Below, one piece after another: positions 17,260-26,108 of a DNA stretch of 64,000 nt. Below the pieces are notes generated by a model that was given only the letters and a program-made list of their open reading frames with translations, was not told the DNA's origin and made no database searches. Both the position numbers and the translations under genes were made by a program. The DNA comes from Chloroflexota bacterium (GTDB taxonomy: Bacteria; Vulcanimicrobiota; JAMCWD01): NCBI GenBank assembly GCA_023475345.1, contig JAMCWD010000041.1:1-64000 (forward strand), given 5' to 3'. Positions within the stretch are counted from its first letter, which is position 1; each line of letters starts with the position of its first letter.

Positions 17260-18654
17260 TTAAGATTTGATATCCCCGGGCAGCGTGAAAGTAAAAGTCG
17301 TTCCAATATTTATTTTACTTTCCACCCATATTTCTCCTCCGTGAAGCCGGATTAAATCTTTCGTTATGACCAGACCCAGCCCAGATCCTTCCCTGATCCG
17401 CCCTTCGTAATCTTCGAACTGGTGGAATTTATCGAATATTTTCGGGAGCTCTTCTTCGGGGATGCCCGGCCCCGTATCGGTTATTATGAATTCGATGAGG
17501 CCGCTTTTTTCCCTGATGGAAATTTCGATGTAGCCTTTTTTTGTAAATTTAATTGCGTTGCCGACAAGGTTGATAATTATTTCCTTTATTTTATCTTTAT
17601 CTGCAAGCACCTCGAATTTGTCACTGTTAATATTCTCTCTCAACTCTATCCCGGTTTTGTCGGCCTGGGGTCTGAAAAAGATAATGATTTCCCTTGTAAC
17701 CTGGACCAGGTCGAAAACCTCTTTTTTCAGTATGATCATGTCCGCTTCGATTTTAGATACTTCAAGAAGGTTGTTAATCAGCCTTTTCATCCTGTCGATT
17801 TCCTGGAAGGGGATGTTAAGGAATTCTTTTTGCGCAGGCGTTATCTCTCCGTGGATGCCGTCCAGTACCTGTGATACCGCCTCCCTTATGGAGGTAAGCG
17901 GAGTCCTCAGTTCATGAGACACCTTGTTTATGAAATCTTCCTTGAGGCTCTCAAGTTGCCTCTGGGAAGTTATATCCCTGATGATTGAAGAAGACCCGAT
18001 TATATACCCGCTCTCATCCTTTATAGGTGAGACGGACATCGATACGTCGATCAGGGTTCCGTCTTTCCTGAACCGGACGGTATCCATTCTTTCAATATAT
18101 TCACCTTTATTGGCTTTTTCAAGGAACTGTTTTTCTTCATTATCCCTGTCGGGGGGGACCAGGAAGTTCGCGGACCTGCCCACGGCTTCAGATGAGGAAT
18201 ACCCGAAAACCTGTTCGGCTCCCTCGTTCCAACTGAAAATAATGCCCTCGCGTGATACGCCTATGATAGCGTCGCTGGAATATTCCACTATCGACGCAAG
18301 CAGGCTGTTTCTTGCGCCGGCCTTTTTAATCTCCGAGAATGCATAGGATATGATTATAAAAAAACCAAGTCTTATGGAAGCGTTCCAGAGCGGGACTATA
18401 CTGAACGTGTACTGGCCGGTCGATATCAGGTCTGCAGCCAGCCATGTTGCAGCGCTGACAATGGAGATTATAAAGCCGTACCGGCGCCCTATGAACCAGG
18501 TCGCAAACAGGATCGGGATCAGGTAAAATATGGAAAGCGAAAACTGGGGTCCCGTAACGGTATCGATTACGCCGAACAAAAATACCATAAGCAGGCTTAA
18601 TATAAAAAGCCCGACTCTGGACTGCCTGTATATGTATTCGGGAATTTTAGTCAT
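17260..18654 (-). CDS. PAS-domain membrane histidine kinase
   Basis: A 464-residue sensor kinase. The N-terminal 110 residues carry four hydrophobic membrane segments. A PAS domain follows at about residues 115-240 (SSDAIIGVSREGIIFSWNEG). HisKA has the phospho-His in SHELRTPLTSI near 250, and the HATPase has N box NLVGNAIKFT, G1 DTGPGIP and G2 GSGLGLVITKDL. It probably senses a membrane or small-molecule signal and phosphorylates the adjacent response regulator. ATG 18654 with GGGGG upstream is preferred; an in-frame GTG at 18663 is possible. Confidence 0.9.
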   Translation of the reverse strand: MTKIPEYIYRQSRVGLFILSLLMVFLFGVIDTVTGPQFSLSIFYLIPILFATWFIGRRYGFIISIVSAATWLAADLISTGQYTFSIVPLWNASIRLGFFIIISYAFSEIKKAGARNSLLASIVEYSSDAIIGVSREGIIFSWNEGAEQVFGYSSSEAVGRSANFLVPPDRDNEEKQFLEKANKGEYIERMDTVRFRKDGTLIDVSMSVSPIKDESGYIIGSSSIIRDITSQRQLESLKEDFINKVSHELRTPLTSIREAVSQVLDGIHGEITPAQKEFLNIPFQEIDRMKRLINNLLEVSKIEADMIILKKEVFDLVQVTREIIIFFRPQADKTGIELRENINSDKFEVLADKDKIKEIIINLVGNAIKFTKKGYIEISIREKSGLIEFIITDTGPGIPEEELPKIFDKFHQFEDYEGRIREGSGLGLVITKDLIRLHGGEIWVESKINIGTTFTFTLPGDIKS

Positions 18655-18742
18655 TGCCCCCACAACTTAATGTTTGATGTTTAAATAATAAAATAATTCG
18701 AAACAGTCCCGGATTATTCCTTTATAGAAGGTACAGCCTTTT

Positions 18743-20095
18743 TCAGCCTATAGCGGACGTAGGTCCCCTGCCGGCGATTTCCGCCCTTTTGGGGGCGGCC
18801 TCAAGGACTATGCGGATGAGGGATTCGGCCAGTTTCCCGGAGTCGTGCCTGACCAGCGACTCGTTCTCGGATATAAGCGGCGCTGTAACCGGGATGATAT
18901 CCATCTCCCTGATTTTTTCAAGGTCGGCGATAACAGGTTCTGCGCCTTCTTCCATGTATTTAGCAAACAGCTTTTCGGGCATTTTTTCGTTGACGATAAC
19001 AAAATCGAGCTTCGGGATTCCTGTTGCTTCAAGCAGTGTCCTGATATGGTCGGAAGCGGCGAAATGGTCTGTTTCGCCGGGCTGGGTCATGACGTTGCAT
19101 ACGTAAATTATTATGGCGTTGGACGATGCTATCGCATCGCGGACGCCTTTGACGATAAGCGTCGGTATGATGCTGGTATAAAGGCTGCCCGGCCCTAGTA
19201 TTATGGTATCGGCATCCTTGATGGATTGTATTACTTCGTCGGGCGGCTCGCACGTCGAAGGGTTGAAGAAAATCCGCTTGATTTTTTTCTTGTGTTTCGG
19301 GATCTCGGATTCGCCCTCGGCTATTGTCCCGTCTTCATATTCGGCACAGAGGACGGCGGGCTCAAGCGTTGCAGGGAGGACTCTCCCTCTTATCGCCAGG
19401 ATCTCGCTGGACAACCTGACCGCCTTCACGAAATCGCCCGCAATATTGTTGAGGGCCACCAGGAGGAGGTTCCCGAAGCTGTGTCCTTCCAGCCCCTCGC
19501 CGTCGGTGAAGCGGTACTGGAAAAGTGATGAAAGCTGGGATTCGTCATCTGCAAGCGCTACGAGACAACTCCTGATATCGCCGGGCGCGAGGACTCCCAT
19601 TTCCTTCCTTAGCCTGCCGGAAGATCCCCCGTCATCCGCCACCGTAACGACCGCGGTGATATTGCTCGTATGCTGCTTGATCCCGCGAAGAAGGCTCGAG
19701 AGACCTGTGCCGCCGCCCATCGCGACGAATTTCATCCCCTGGCCGAGATGGCGTTTTTCGTAAACTATGTCCACCAGCTTCCTGTCCTCGAACGGGGCGA
19801 CCACCCTGTAGATGGAAATGAACCATTGCCTTATTCCCATTATCATCAATACGAGGCCCAGCAAAATAAGAACGATGTCAACCATGCGTGAATCTATCTG
19901 CTTGCCGGACACCGCCTTTATCAGGTTCACGATTGAGCTTTCGATATTGACCGGGATCTGGATATTTATAATTAGGATGGCGCCGAGAACGAACATGATA
20001 AGCCCGATGGAGAAAAGGGAAAGCCATCGCTTGATGCGCATACCCGGGTAAAGCCACCTGACATTGCGGAGAAGCCGTTTCAAAATTTCACTCAC
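18743..20095 (-). CDS. yvcK: YvcK/CofD-like protein with membrane anchor
   Basis: A 450-residue YvcK (gluconeogenesis factor) homologue. The core begins near residue 120 with KFVAMGGGTGLSSLLRGIK, then VVTVADDGGSSGRLR and GDIRSCLVALAD, the phosphate- and nucleotide-binding loops of the CofD/YvcK fold. YvcK affects growth on gluconeogenic carbon and cell shape, and binds UDP-sugars in Bacillus. The first 110 residues add two membrane helices (about 24-45 and 68-92), absent in the Bacillus protein, so this one should sit at the membrane. GTG 20095 is used; TTG 20083 has a better-spaced AGGTG. The usual neighbour rapZ is not in the window. Confidence 0.88.
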   Translation of the reverse strand: MSEILKRLLRNVRWLYPGMRIKRWLSLFSIGLIMFVLGAILIINIQIPVNIESSIVNLIKAVSGKQIDSRMVDIVLILLGLVLMIMGIRQWFISIYRVVAPFEDRKLVDIVYEKRHLGQGMKFVAMGGGTGLSSLLRGIKQHTSNITAVVTVADDGGSSGRLRKEMGVLAPGDIRSCLVALADDESQLSSLFQYRFTDGEGLEGHSFGNLLLVALNNIAGDFVKAVRLSSEILAIRGRVLPATLEPAVLCAEYEDGTIAEGESEIPKHKKKIKRIFFNPSTCEPPDEVIQSIKDADTIILGPGSLYTSIIPTLIVKGVRDAIASSNAIIIYVCNVMTQPGETDHFAASDHIRTLLEATGIPKLDFVIVNEKMPEKLFAKYMEEGAEPVIADLEKIREMDIIPVTAPLISENESLVRHDSGKLAESLIRIVLEAAPKRAEIAGRGPTSAIG

Positions 20096-20110
20096 CTGTA
20101 ACGGAATAGA

Positions 20111-20305
20111 TTATTTCTTAAGATATATTTCGGCGAATTTGCGGTAGGAGCGGTCATAAGTTTTTTCTGCATCGGGCGGGAAAAAGCATCCCGGAAGCTG
20201 GTTCATGCGGCGGTGATACGTTACACATTCGCAGCATTTCCCCCTTTTGTCGCATGGATAAGTACAGGTACAACCAAGCTTGTTTTCTTCAATGTCGCAC
20301 TGCAT
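20111..20305 (-). CDS. DUF6485 cysteine-rich small protein
   Basis: A 64-residue cysteine-rich protein of the DUF6485 type. Cysteines stand at residues 3, 12, 14, 18, 24, 25, 27 and 40 (LGCTCTYPCDKRGKCCECV, then GCFFPPDAEKTYDRS). The spacing suggests a metal site, either zinc or iron-sulfur. The function is unknown. GAGGTG precedes ATG 20305. It lies between uvrC and yvcK on the same strand with short gaps, so it is probably co-transcribed with them. Confidence 0.8.
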   Translation of the reverse strand: MQCDIEENKLGCTCTYPCDKRGKCCECVTYHRRMNQLPGCFFPPDAEKTYDRSYRKFAEIYLKK

Positions 20306-20358
20306 ATCGATACACCTCTCAAAAGCCTTCGCCGGGATCGGGAAAATTTCCTCTTCTG

Positions 20359-22119
20359 CTATTGTAGCGCCCGGCTTATCTCTGATGCAAGTTCTTCGCC
20401 GAAGCCTCCGGCTGAGGCTATCTGTTCCACGGAAGCGTTTTTAATATTTTCAACAGAGCCGAATGCGGACAGGAGGCGGTTCGCCCTGGTACCGCCTATG
20501 CCGGGAATTTCCAGCAGAGAAGTCGTCAGCCTGGATTTTTTGCGGCGGTTCCTCTGTGTTTTTATTGCGAAGCGGTGGGCCTCATCCCTTATTCTCATGA
20601 GCAGTTGGAGGGCAGGGTTGTCATGGTCGAGCCGGTATGCGTTTCTCCTGCCGGGGGAGTAGATCAATTCGTGTTCTTTTGCAAGCGATACGATCGGGAT
20701 ATCGCTTTTCCCAAGCGCCCGGACAACGGCCGCGAGTTGAGTCTTGCCGCCGTCAAGCAGGATAAGGTCGGGCATTTCCCACTCTTTATGAGCCATCCTG
20801 CGGGAGACGGTCTCTCCCATCATGGCGGGGTCGTCGCGTGTCCCTTCCAGCCCCAGGTTGAAAACCCGGTATTGATCGTTTGCAGGTTTCCCGCCTGTGA
20901 AAACCACCATCGATCCTACCGGCTCGCCCCCTCCCAGGTGTGATATGTCATAGGCTTCTATGCGTCCCGGCGGCCCTGGCAGGTTCAGCACCTGGGCAAG
21001 CATCGAAAGCGCGGCCGCCGACCTGTCGGTTTTCCTCGAAGCCATGTGGCTGAGGGCGTTTTTCCTGGCAAGCTCTACAAGTTCCCTGTGTTTCCCGCGC
21101 CCCGGATGAATGAGCCGGACTTTTTTTCCGGCATACCGGGACAGCATATCCGATAAAAGCCCGGTTTCGGGGACGGGGAAAGGCAGGTATATCCTGCCCG
21201 GCGGGGAGATCCCCGGCTGGTAATAAAGCTTCAGGAAAGAAGAGAGCTTCTCTTCATGTGTTGTTTCCGGGGGGAATGTCAGCCGGAAGTGTGAATAACC
21301 GCTCAGCTTGCCTTCTCTAAGACGGAGCATCTCTACTACACTTTCGCCTTCGGGGTCTTCAACAAGGGCCAGGTAATCGGCATCGCCTCCTTCGCTGGAG
21401 AAGACTTTCTGGTCTTCATTCAATCGCGTCAGCGCATCGAGCTGTTTTTTTATCCTTGCACATTCTTCGAAATTAAGCGCCGCCGATTCGGTTTCAAGGC
21501 GTTTCCTGAGATCCCCGATAAGCTCGTTAAGGCGTCCTTCAAGCAGGCGGACGGCGCGGTTGATCCGCTCCCTGTATTCTTCTATGGATATTTCCCCGGT
21601 ACATGGGGCCGAACATTGTCCGAGTTGGTAATCCAGGCATGGCCGGGTGCGGTTGGATATTTTCCCCTTACAGGCGGCTATGCCGAAAGTTTTTCGCATA
21701 AGCTTCAGCGTGAGCCGCATTTTGCCGGCGTCGGGATAAGGGCCGAAATACCTGCTTTCGGGATTTACCGCCTTTCGGGCTGTCTTAACGCGGGGGATCA
21801 TTTCTCCCATTGTTATTTCCAGCAGGGGATAGCGCTTGTCGTCTTTAAGGCGGACATTGAACCTCGGCTTGTGCTTCTTGATGAGGTGGGTTTCAAGTAC
21901 CAGGGCTTCGACTTCATTATCGGTAATTATGTAGTCCACCCTGCCGATGCTTTTCAAGAGGCTCTCAAGGCGGGGATGGGGAGGGACGCCTTTCTGGAAG
22001 TAAAACGACAGCCTGTCTTTGAGGCTTGCGGCTTTCCCGACATATATCAGCGTCCCGCTCTCGTCGTAAAGCAGGTAAACCCCCGGTTCGGCGGGCAGGT
22101 TCGCCGGTTTTAACGCCAT
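20359..22119 (-). CDS. uvrC: UvrABC excinuclease subunit C
   Basis: A 586-residue UvrC, which makes the 3' and 5' incisions around DNA lesions bound by UvrAB. Domains in order are GIY-YIG nuclease (GVYLLYDESGTLIYVGKA), a cysteine-rich linker (CLDYQLGQCSAPC), the UVR motif (NFEECARIKKQLDAL), the RNase H-like endonuclease domain (IEAYDISHLGGGEPVGSM) and two helix-hairpin-helix motifs (IPGIGGTRANRLLS). ATG 22119 is chosen because GAGG lies eight bases upstream; TTG 22137 has no such site. The length is normal. Confidence 0.95.
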   Translation of the reverse strand: MALKPANLPAEPGVYLLYDESGTLIYVGKAASLKDRLSFYFQKGVPPHPRLESLLKSIGRVDYIITDNEVEALVLETHLIKKHKPRFNVRLKDDKRYPLLEITMGEMIPRVKTARKAVNPESRYFGPYPDAGKMRLTLKLMRKTFGIAACKGKISNRTRPCLDYQLGQCSAPCTGEISIEEYRERINRAVRLLEGRLNELIGDLRKRLETESAALNFEECARIKKQLDALTRLNEDQKVFSSEGGDADYLALVEDPEGESVVEMLRLREGKLSGYSHFRLTFPPETTHEEKLSSFLKLYYQPGISPPGRIYLPFPVPETGLLSDMLSRYAGKKVRLIHPGRGKHRELVELARKNALSHMASRKTDRSAAALSMLAQVLNLPGPPGRIEAYDISHLGGGEPVGSMVVFTGGKPANDQYRVFNLGLEGTRDDPAMMGETVSRRMAHKEWEMPDLILLDGGKTQLAAVVRALGKSDIPIVSLAKEHELIYSPGRRNAYRLDHDNPALQLLMRIRDEAHRFAIKTQRNRRKKSRLTTSLLEIPGIGGTRANRLLSAFGSVENIKNASVEQIASAGGFGEELASEISRALQ

Positions 22120-22165
22120 GTATATAACCTCGTGCAAATGCCGGAATTAGTACAACTCAATTCAT

Positions 22166-22193
22166 ATTATACTATAAAGAGAAAACCTGATAA
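22166..22193 (-). promoter_or_regulatory. Possible uvrC promoter
   Basis: On the minus strand TTATCA and TATAAT are 16 bases apart, about 45 bases before the uvrC start. The -35 box matches the consensus at only four of six bases. Confidence 0.35.
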
Positions 22194-22237
22194 CAGTTCA
22201 GGAGAAATAAATTTGCCGCCGTTATCGGTTTAACTAC

Positions 22238-22270
22238 AAAAGGGAAGAGTTTTCAGGCTCTTCCCTTTTT
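22238..22270 (-). terminator. Rho-independent terminator after the S41 protease pair
   Basis: The GGGAAGAG and CTCTTCCC arms form a perfect eight-base-pair hairpin with an eight-base loop. On the minus strand it is followed by TTTTGTAG. It lies 26 bases past the stop of the lipoprotein S41 gene. Confidence 0.85.
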
Positions 22271-22295
22271 AAATGACATACAGTTTGAATATCAG

Positions 22296-23699
22296 TTAAT
22301 TCGACGCCGATTGGCCCTGGAGCTGTTTCCTCAATAACCGTACGGCTTTAATGAGCTGGGTATCGTTCTTTGATCCTATTTCATTGGGGTCCATTGCGAT
22401 TTCCACGTCGGGGTCGATGCCGAGCTTGTTGATATCAGTCCCTTTCGGCGTCAGGTAATGGGCGATAGTGAATTTAAGAGCTCCCCCGTCTCTCAATTCT
22501 TCTATTGTCTGGACGGAGCCCTTGCCGAAGGATTTTTCCCCTACAAGGGTGGCTTTATCGGAATCTTTAAGCGCTCCGGCGGTAATTTCCGATGCCGACG
22601 CCGTATATTTGTTCATCAAAACGACCGTCGGCCATTCGATATTATCATTGTTATACGATCTGTGTGTTTCCAGTTCGTTTTTTCTGAAGTGCTTGACGGA
22701 AACTACCAGGTACCCCTTGGGAAGGAAGTGGCTGCACACATCGATTGCCGCCTTGATGTAGCCGCCCCCGTTATTGCGGAGGTCGATGACAAGGGCCTGT
22801 GCATTTGCACTCCTCAGCTTGTTCAGGCAGTCTTCGAATTCTTCCCTGGTTTTTTCACCGAAATAGCGGATCTTGATGTAACCTATATTGCCCTTGTAGA
22901 GCTTGGGAATAGCGCTTGAGACATGGATGAACCCGCGTCTTACGCGGTAATCGCGGGGGGGTGTGTTTCCCCGTTTGATCGTCAGGACGACTATGGAATC
23001 TCTGGCTCCCCTGATCTTTTGTGCAGCAACGTCGAGGGCCATTCCTTTAGTCGGCACGCCGTCGATTTTCAGGATCATATCCCCGGATTTCAGCCCGGCG
23101 GTGAAAGCAGGGGTTTCTTCGATGGGATCTGTTACCGTGAGGATATTGTCGTTTTTCTTGTCAAGCTCGATGAATATGCCCACGCCGTAGAAGTTGCCGC
23201 CGGTCATGCTTTCATTCATGACCTTGTATTCTTTCGGGTCCAGAGCTACGGAATAAGGGTCGCCCAGGCTGTTCATCAACCCGCGAAGTGCGGCGTAAAT
23301 CAACTCGGTTTTGTTTACTTCAGGATGTGCTCTGAGTTGCTCATCGTAAATATTCAGGAATTGCTTGTAATTCTGGGTATAAGTAGCGTCCTTGGGGAAA
23401 AGCGGAAGAGCTTGTTTGATCAGCTTTTTTCCCTTGAGATAAGCGCTCATGCCATTGAGCGCGCCGTCAAGCAGCTTGTTGGGGTTGATGTCGGAGATAT
23501 ATTCCCTGTTCAGAACCCTGACGGCTTCGTTTATGACAGAGATGGTAAGGTTGTTATTGAAACTGTCGAAATTGACGATTGTCTTGGAAATTTCCGCCTG
23601 GTACGAGTCATTTGCCGCGAGGGTATCCATCTGGCAGGATATGAGCGACAGGAAAATAAATAATATCAGCAGGGGGACGAGCAGCCGTTTTTTCTTCAA
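22296..23699 (-). CDS. S41 C-terminal processing protease, lipoprotein
   Basis: A 467-residue carboxy-terminal processing protease. The signal sequence ends in a lipobox, LISC at residues 18-21, so the protein should be a lipoprotein on the outer face of the cytoplasmic membrane or in the outer membrane. A PDZ domain lies at about 165-255 (VGIFIELDKKNDNILTV), and the S41 core carries LRNNGGGYIKAAIDV, SASEITAGAL with the nucleophile Ser, and GEKSFGKGSVQ with the catalytic Lys. The start is TTG 23699 with GAAGGTGA at seven bases. It follows a second S41 gene, whose stop codon lies in this ribosome binding site, so the pair is coupled. Confidence 0.93.
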   Translation of the reverse strand: MKKKRLLVPLLILFIFLSLISCQMDTLAANDSYQAEISKTIVNFDSFNNNLTISVINEAVRVLNREYISDINPNKLLDGALNGMSAYLKGKKLIKQALPLFPKDATYTQNYKQFLNIYDEQLRAHPEVNKTELIYAALRGLMNSLGDPYSVALDPKEYKVMNESMTGGNFYGVGIFIELDKKNDNILTVTDPIEETPAFTAGLKSGDMILKIDGVPTKGMALDVAAQKIRGARDSIVVLTIKRGNTPPRDYRVRRGFIHVSSAIPKLYKGNIGYIKIRYFGEKTREEFEDCLNKLRSANAQALVIDLRNNGGGYIKAAIDVCSHFLPKGYLVVSVKHFRKNELETHRSYNNDNIEWPTVVLMNKYTASASEITAGALKDSDKATLVGEKSFGKGSVQTIEELRDGGALKFTIAHYLTPKGTDINKLGIDPDVEIAMDPNEIGSKNDTQLIKAVRLLRKQLQGQSASN

Positions 23700-23706
23700 T
23701 GTAAAT

Positions 23707-25269
23707 TCACCTTCCTTGTCTGTTAACGCCTGTGCTTGATTTTATTTTATAATTTCCAGAGATTAATTCAAGTCTTTTTATGGTGATATGCTTGATGACG
23801 TTTTCTTTCGGGCAGCCATAAACGATATTTTCGTAAAATTCGCCGTTCTTTAACTCGAGCCTGTCTTCGAGAATCTGCATATTTTCACTGCATCCAGGAC
23901 ATTTCATATTTTCAATTTTATAAACAAGCTCGTTGAGGGTCTCCGTTTTTCCCCGTTCGCTGCGAATTTCCGTTTTTAATTCGTTTACTGCGGTTTCAAC
24001 CACCTTGTCCGACACGTAGCCGTAGGCATGGGAGTTATCGGGTATGGGTATGTCCGGGATAATCCCGCGATTATGGATGTAAGCGCCTGAAGGCGTCAGG
24101 TAACGGGCGATAGTGAGCTTAACCGCGGATTTATCAGCAAGCGGAAAAATCCGCTGGACGCTGGCTTTCCCGTAAGAACGCTCTCCTATGAGTTTCGATC
24201 TGCCGTATTCCTGAAGGGAAGCGGCGGTTATCTCGGATGCACTGGCGCTGTTCCGGTTCATGAGCACGACGAAAGGATACCGGTAATTGAGGTTGGGTTT
24301 CGATACAAATATCTCCACCGGCGCATTTCTCTCCTCGACGCTTACCACTTTACTTCCCGATGAGAGCAACTGGCTTGTAACTTCGATGGCGGAAGAGATA
24401 TACCCGCCCCCGTTATTGCGGAGGTCCAGGATGAAACCCTGTGCGCCCTGCTTTCTCAGACTTGCTATTGCCCCGGCAAGCTCGTCCCCTGTATTTTCGC
24501 CGAAAAATCTCAGCTTGATATACCCGATTACGCCGTAAATCATTTTAGAATAGACGGCCTTTGTAATGATGTCATCCCGCGTTATTGTAACGTTGAAAAT
24601 TATTCCCGCAGAGGGGCGCTTGATTTTGAATACTACTTTGCTGCCTTTTTCTCCCCGGATCAAAACCTGGGCTTTTTCCAGGGTTATGCCTTGAGTGCTT
24701 TTGCCGTCGATTTCAAGGATCATGTCATGGGCTTTCAGACCCGCCCTGTCGGCGGGAGACCCCTCGATTGGCTCGACTACGGTAAGCTGGTCATGCCTGT
24801 TCCTGTCGAGTTCTATGAGTATCCCGGCCCCTGCGAAGCTGGATGTCTGCATCTCTTCCATCAGATCCTTGTACTGCTCCGGAGTCATGTAGAAAGAATA
24901 AGGATCGGAAAGAACGGTCATCATACCCCTGATGCCGGCCCTGGATAATCCCTCTTCAGGGGTTGTCGGGTAATGCTTCAATACTTCGTTATAACTTTCA
25001 TCAAGTATTTGATCCGCATTATCATCGGTAAGCTTCAGTTTAGGTTCCTTGAGAAAGCCGTAATCTTCCCCTCTTAATTTAAGATATAGCTGCATGCCCG
25101 AGATGGCTCCGCCAGCAAGGGTGGCCCTGGGGATCTGGTGTACATATTCTTTCTGAACAATCGACATCAGGTTGGTAAGCGAAACAGGCTTTTCACCGGC
25201 CCATACAGGGGGTGAAAATAAAAATATTATAACCGCGACTACCAGTACCGTTCTTTTATATTTATGCAT
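23707..25269 (-). CDS. S41 C-terminal processing protease with CxxC tail
   Basis: A 520-residue S41 protease with a cleavable signal peptide ending at about residue 24 (SPPVWA before GEK), so it acts outside the cytoplasmic membrane. A PDZ domain lies at about 140-230. The core carries LRNNGGGYISSAIEV, SASEITAASLQEYG with the Ser nucleophile, and GERSYGKASVQ with the Lys. Compared with its downstream paralogue it has 60 more C-terminal residues with KCPGCSEN and VYGCPKE, perhaps a small metal or disulfide site. It is the first gene of the two-gene operon and has a good promoter at 25305-25334. Confidence 0.92.
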   Translation of the reverse strand: MHKYKRTVLVVAVIIFLFSPPVWAGEKPVSLTNLMSIVQKEYVHQIPRATLAGGAISGMQLYLKLRGEDYGFLKEPKLKLTDDNADQILDESYNEVLKHYPTTPEEGLSRAGIRGMMTVLSDPYSFYMTPEQYKDLMEEMQTSSFAGAGILIELDRNRHDQLTVVEPIEGSPADRAGLKAHDMILEIDGKSTQGITLEKAQVLIRGEKGSKVVFKIKRPSAGIIFNVTITRDDIITKAVYSKMIYGVIGYIKLRFFGENTGDELAGAIASLRKQGAQGFILDLRNNGGGYISSAIEVTSQLLSSGSKVVSVEERNAPVEIFVSKPNLNYRYPFVVLMNRNSASASEITAASLQEYGRSKLIGERSYGKASVQRIFPLADKSAVKLTIARYLTPSGAYIHNRGIIPDIPIPDNSHAYGYVSDKVVETAVNELKTEIRSERGKTETLNELVYKIENMKCPGCSENMQILEDRLELKNGEFYENIVYGCPKENVIKHITIKRLELISGNYKIKSSTGVNRQGR

Positions 25270-25714
25270 GATTACACCGTCTTAACTATTTATTAATCAA
25301 TTGTATTATAACAATGATTTGTTATTATTTGCAAATTTTTTACAACGGTTTTTTGTTCTCGAACCGTTCCTGAGGAAAATATCAGACTATAGTATGATAT
25401 CAATGCTGTCCGGTATAATATCGTTCAAAGGTATCGGGAACTTCTCCAGCTTCTCCATGCGCCGACGAAGGCAGCGAGGCCGAAGAGTAACCGGCAACAG
25501 GCCGGACAGGAGGCTTCGTTTCTTTGCAGATCTGACTCAATTCGCGATATTGAAAAGACTATCAGAGTTTACTAAAATGAAACTGGAAACGGGGTTCTGA
25601 TTTTTAGGTCAAAGCAAGAGAATTGCCATTAGCTTATATGATAAGCACATTGCGATTCAGCCTCTTTAATAATCGGTGGTTGACACCAATTTCCAAGTCC
25701 CAAATTTCCCGTCG
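25270..25714. other. Intergenic stretch between S41 operon and metal island
   Basis: About 445 bases. The left end holds the S41 operon promoter. I recognise no gene, RNA or strong hairpin in the rest. It marks the border to the AT-rich metal-resistance genes and may contain the junction of the acquired segment. Confidence 0.5.
25305..25334 (-). promoter_or_regulatory. Promoter of the S41 protease operon
   Basis: On the minus strand TTGCAA at 25334-25329 and TATAAT at 25310-25305 are 18 bases apart. The start codon of the first S41 gene follows 36 bases downstream. Confidence 0.6.
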
Positions 25715-26092
25715 TTATATTGAATTAATGACGTCATTCAATATATCTTCTACGTTTTTCGCTAAGGCATCAAGCTTTTGCTCACCTAAAAGCCCTATTG
25801 CTGCGGTTGGTTTCAGTAGAGATATCTTTGTAACTCCCTGTTCGGTATAAACAGAAATTTTACAGGGAAGAAGCACACCCACTTTAAGATTGGCATCCAG
25901 CGCATCTTTTGCAAACTTCGGATTACAGACCGAAAGAATCTGATATTCGCCAAATTCTATGCCCTTTGATTTAAATATCTCTTTAAGATTATAGATATGA
26001 AGCACCCCAAAACTATTTTCCTTCAATTTAGCCCGCAACCTATCTACTATCTCCTGGACATCGCCTTTTGTTTCAACAGTATAATTAAACAT
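25715..26092 (-). CDS. DUF302 protein
   Basis: A 125-residue DUF302-family protein. Family marks are the N-terminal YTVETKGDVQEIVDRLRAKL, the middle ILSVCNPKFAKDALDANLKV and LLPCKISVYTEQG near residue 75. DUF302 proteins are small dimers of unknown activity, often encoded beside redox, sulfur or metal genes. AGGAGGG precedes ATG 26092. It is the last gene of the ArsR-regulated metal operon, 16 bases after the P1B ATPase, so it may take part in metal handling. Confidence 0.88.
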   Translation of the reverse strand: MFNYTVETKGDVQEIVDRLRAKLKENSFGVLHIYNLKEIFKSKGIEFGEYQILSVCNPKFAKDALDANLKVGVLLPCKISVYTEQGVTKISLLKPTAAIGLLGEQKLDALAKNVEDILNDVINSI

Positions 26093-26108
26093 TTGTACTC
26101 CCTCCTTT

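Noticed and set aside
25301..25600. A 99-codon frame between the S41 operon and the metal genes
   Set aside because: It overlaps the S41 promoter, has no ribosome binding site and an arginine-rich, low-information sequence.
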